This document shows, one piece after another, positions 62,896-64,000 of a stretch of DNA of 64,000 nt. The stretch comes from Streptomyces olindensis. GTDB taxonomy: Bacteria > Actinomycetota > Actinomycetes > Streptomycetales > Streptomycetaceae. The notes beneath the pieces were generated by a model. The model was given only the letters and a program-made list of their open reading frames with translations. It did not search any database and was not told the DNA's origin. Position 1 is the first letter of the stretch; the number at the start of each line of letters is the position of its first letter. Made by a program: the position numbers and the translations under genes. Location of the stretch: assembly GCA_000696115.1 (NCBI GenBank), contig JJOH01000008.1:124001-188000 (forward strand), in the 5' to 3' direction.

Positions 62896-64000
62896 ATGAC
62901 GACGACTTCCCAGGAACAGGGCCAGGACCAGTCCCCACCCCAGGCGCAGAGCCACCCCCAACGCTGGCTGATCCTCGGTGTCATCTGCCTCGCCCAGCTG
63001 ACCGTGCTGCTGGACAACACGATCCTGAACGTGGCGATCCCCTCGCTCACCCGCGAGATGGACGCCACGACCGCCGACGTCCAGTGGATGATGAACGCCT
63101 ACTCCCTGGTGCAGTCCGGCCTGCTGCTCACCGCGGGCAACGCCGCCGACCGCTACGGCCGCAAGCTGTTGCTGATGTCCGGCCTCGCGATCTTCGGCGT
63201 CGGCTCACTGGCGGCCGGCCTGTCCCAGAGCCCCGCCCAGCTGATCGCGGCCCGTGCGGGCATGGGCGTCGGCGGCGCGCTGCTGATGACCACGATCCTC
63301 GCCGTCGTCGTGCAGATCTTCGACGACAAGGAGCGGGTGAAGGCCATCGCGCTGTGGTCGACGGTCAGTTCGCTCGGGTTCGCGGCCGGGCCGCTGATCG
63401 GCGGGGTGATGCTGAACCACTTCTGGTGGGGAGCGATCTTCCTGATCAACATCCCGGTGGCCGTGCTGGGCCTGGTCGCGGTCGCCGCGCTCGTCCCGGA
63501 GTCCAAGCACAAGGCGGGCGACCGGCCCGACCTGGTCGGCGCGGTGCTGTCGACCATCGGCATGACGGCCGTGGTGTACGCGATCATCACCGGCCCCGAG
63601 CACGGCTGGACCTCCACGCAGGTGCTGGTCTCCGCGCTCATCGGCGTGGCCGTCCTGGGCCTCTTCGTCACCTGGGAGCTGCGGACCGAGCACCCCATGC
63701 TCGACATGCACTTCTTCCGCAACCAGAAGTTCGTGGGCGCGGTCGCGGGCGCGATCCTCGTGGCGTTCGGCATGACGGGCTCGCTGTTCCTGCTCACGCA
63801 GCACCTGCAGTTCGTGCTCGGCTACGAGCCGCTGGACGCGGGTCTGCGGACCGCGCCGCTGGCGTTGACCGTCGTGGCGCTGAACTTCACCGGGATCGGG
63901 GCGAAGCTGGTGCTGAAGGCCGGGACGCCGACGGCCATCGCGCTCGGCATGGCCCTGGTGTCCGCGGGGCTCGCGGCGATCGCCCTGCTCGGGGGGCACG
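62896..64000 (+). CDS. DHA2-family MFS drug exporter (partial, runs out of window)
   Basis: At least 368 residues; the 3' end is beyond 64000. MTTTSQEQGQDQ tail, then helices with motif C-like and motif A features: LAQLTVLLDNTILNVAIPSL (motif D1 of 14-helix exporters), GNAADRYGRKLLLMSG (motif A), RAGMGVGGALLMTT, LGFAAGPLIGGVM (motif C). It belongs to the EmrB/QacA drug:H+ antiporters. Expression is probably controlled by the palindrome at 62860-62893; the regulator may lie further right. Confidence 0.93.
   Translation, partial: MTTTSQEQGQDQSPPQAQSHPQRWLILGVICLAQLTVLLDNTILNVAIPSLTREMDATTADVQWMMNAYSLVQSGLLLTAGNAADRYGRKLLLMSGLAIFGVGSLAAGLSQSPAQLIAARAGMGVGGALLMTTILAVVVQIFDDKERVKAIALWSTVSSLGFAAGPLIGGVMLNHFWWGAIFLINIPVAVLGLVAVAALVPESKHKAGDRPDLVGAVLSTIGMTAVVYAIITGPEHGWTSTQVLVSALIGVAVLGLFVTWELRTEHPMLDMHFFRNQKFVGAVAGAILVAFGMTGSLFLLTQHLQFVLGYEPLDAGLRTAPLALTVVALNFTGIGAKLVLKAGTPTAIALGMALVSAGLAAIALLGGH

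Overview
The window is high-GC, has strong G/C bias at codon third positions, frequent GTG starts and overlapping ATGA/GTGA junctions, and carries families typical of Streptomyces: a SpoIIE-type phosphatase, HATPase regulators, a SigE-family ECF sigma factor, a subtilisin-inhibitor (SSI) precursor, and a nSTAND1-WD40 protein. A perfect 16-bp parS site at 774-789 suggests a chromosomal core location near oriC.

0.2-13.6 kb: HATPase regulator, parS, a one-piece alpha-beta-fused glycyl-tRNA synthetase, an Xaa-Pro aminopeptidase, a SpoIIE-type phosphatase, a degenerate prim-pol-like protein, a SEC-C/DUF5926 protein, a second HATPase regulator, a glycerophosphodiesterase and an HtrA-like membrane protease. 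13.6-24.8 kb: tRNA-Ser(UGA), small membrane proteins, a GT2 glycosyltransferase, a ferredoxin/PIG-L deacetylase pair, the 1350-aa STAND-WD40 protein, small enzymes, and a complete chromosomal prim-pol homologue. 24.9-30.5 kb: a three-gene MaoC/DUF35-MaoC-thiolase operon resembling the steroid side-chain genes chsH2-chsH1-ltp2, an ECF sigma factor and an acyl-CoA ligase behind a palindromic operator. 30.6-38.7 kb: a divergent MFS/TetR pair with two operators, a 1662-aa PAS protein with degenerate kinase and receiver modules around a huge disordered region, and an SSI-type inhibitor. 38.9-39.3 kb: tRNA-Ser(GCU) and tRNA-Arg(ACG).

39,237-53,827 is a 14.5-kb integrative element of the actinomycete AICE type inserted in the 3' part of tRNA-Arg(ACG), bounded by perfect 46-bp direct repeats. 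It has a tyrosine integrase, prim-pol plus DUF3987 replication genes, two small HTH (Xis/AlpA-like) proteins, an XRE regulator, a TraB/FtsK-like DNA translocase, a SpdB-like membrane protein, a chain of overlapping small genes, and a GntR/UTRA regulator facing a two-box operator that overlaps the transfer-operon promoter. It also carries an orphan P27-like small terminase and a 200-bp AT-rich/structured segment that could be its origin. It brings its own terminator for the tRNA; the tRNA's probable native terminator now lies beyond attR.

54-64 kb: core genes resume with a small UvrD-tudor-like protein, a MarR regulator, a DUF2797 protein, an OmpR/histidine-kinase pair coupled to two membrane glycosyltransferases (GT2-GtrA and GT39-like), and the 5' part of a DHA2 drug exporter whose predicted leaderless promoter sits inside a palindrome.

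All functions are read from sequence motifs and family knowledge; no database search was run.
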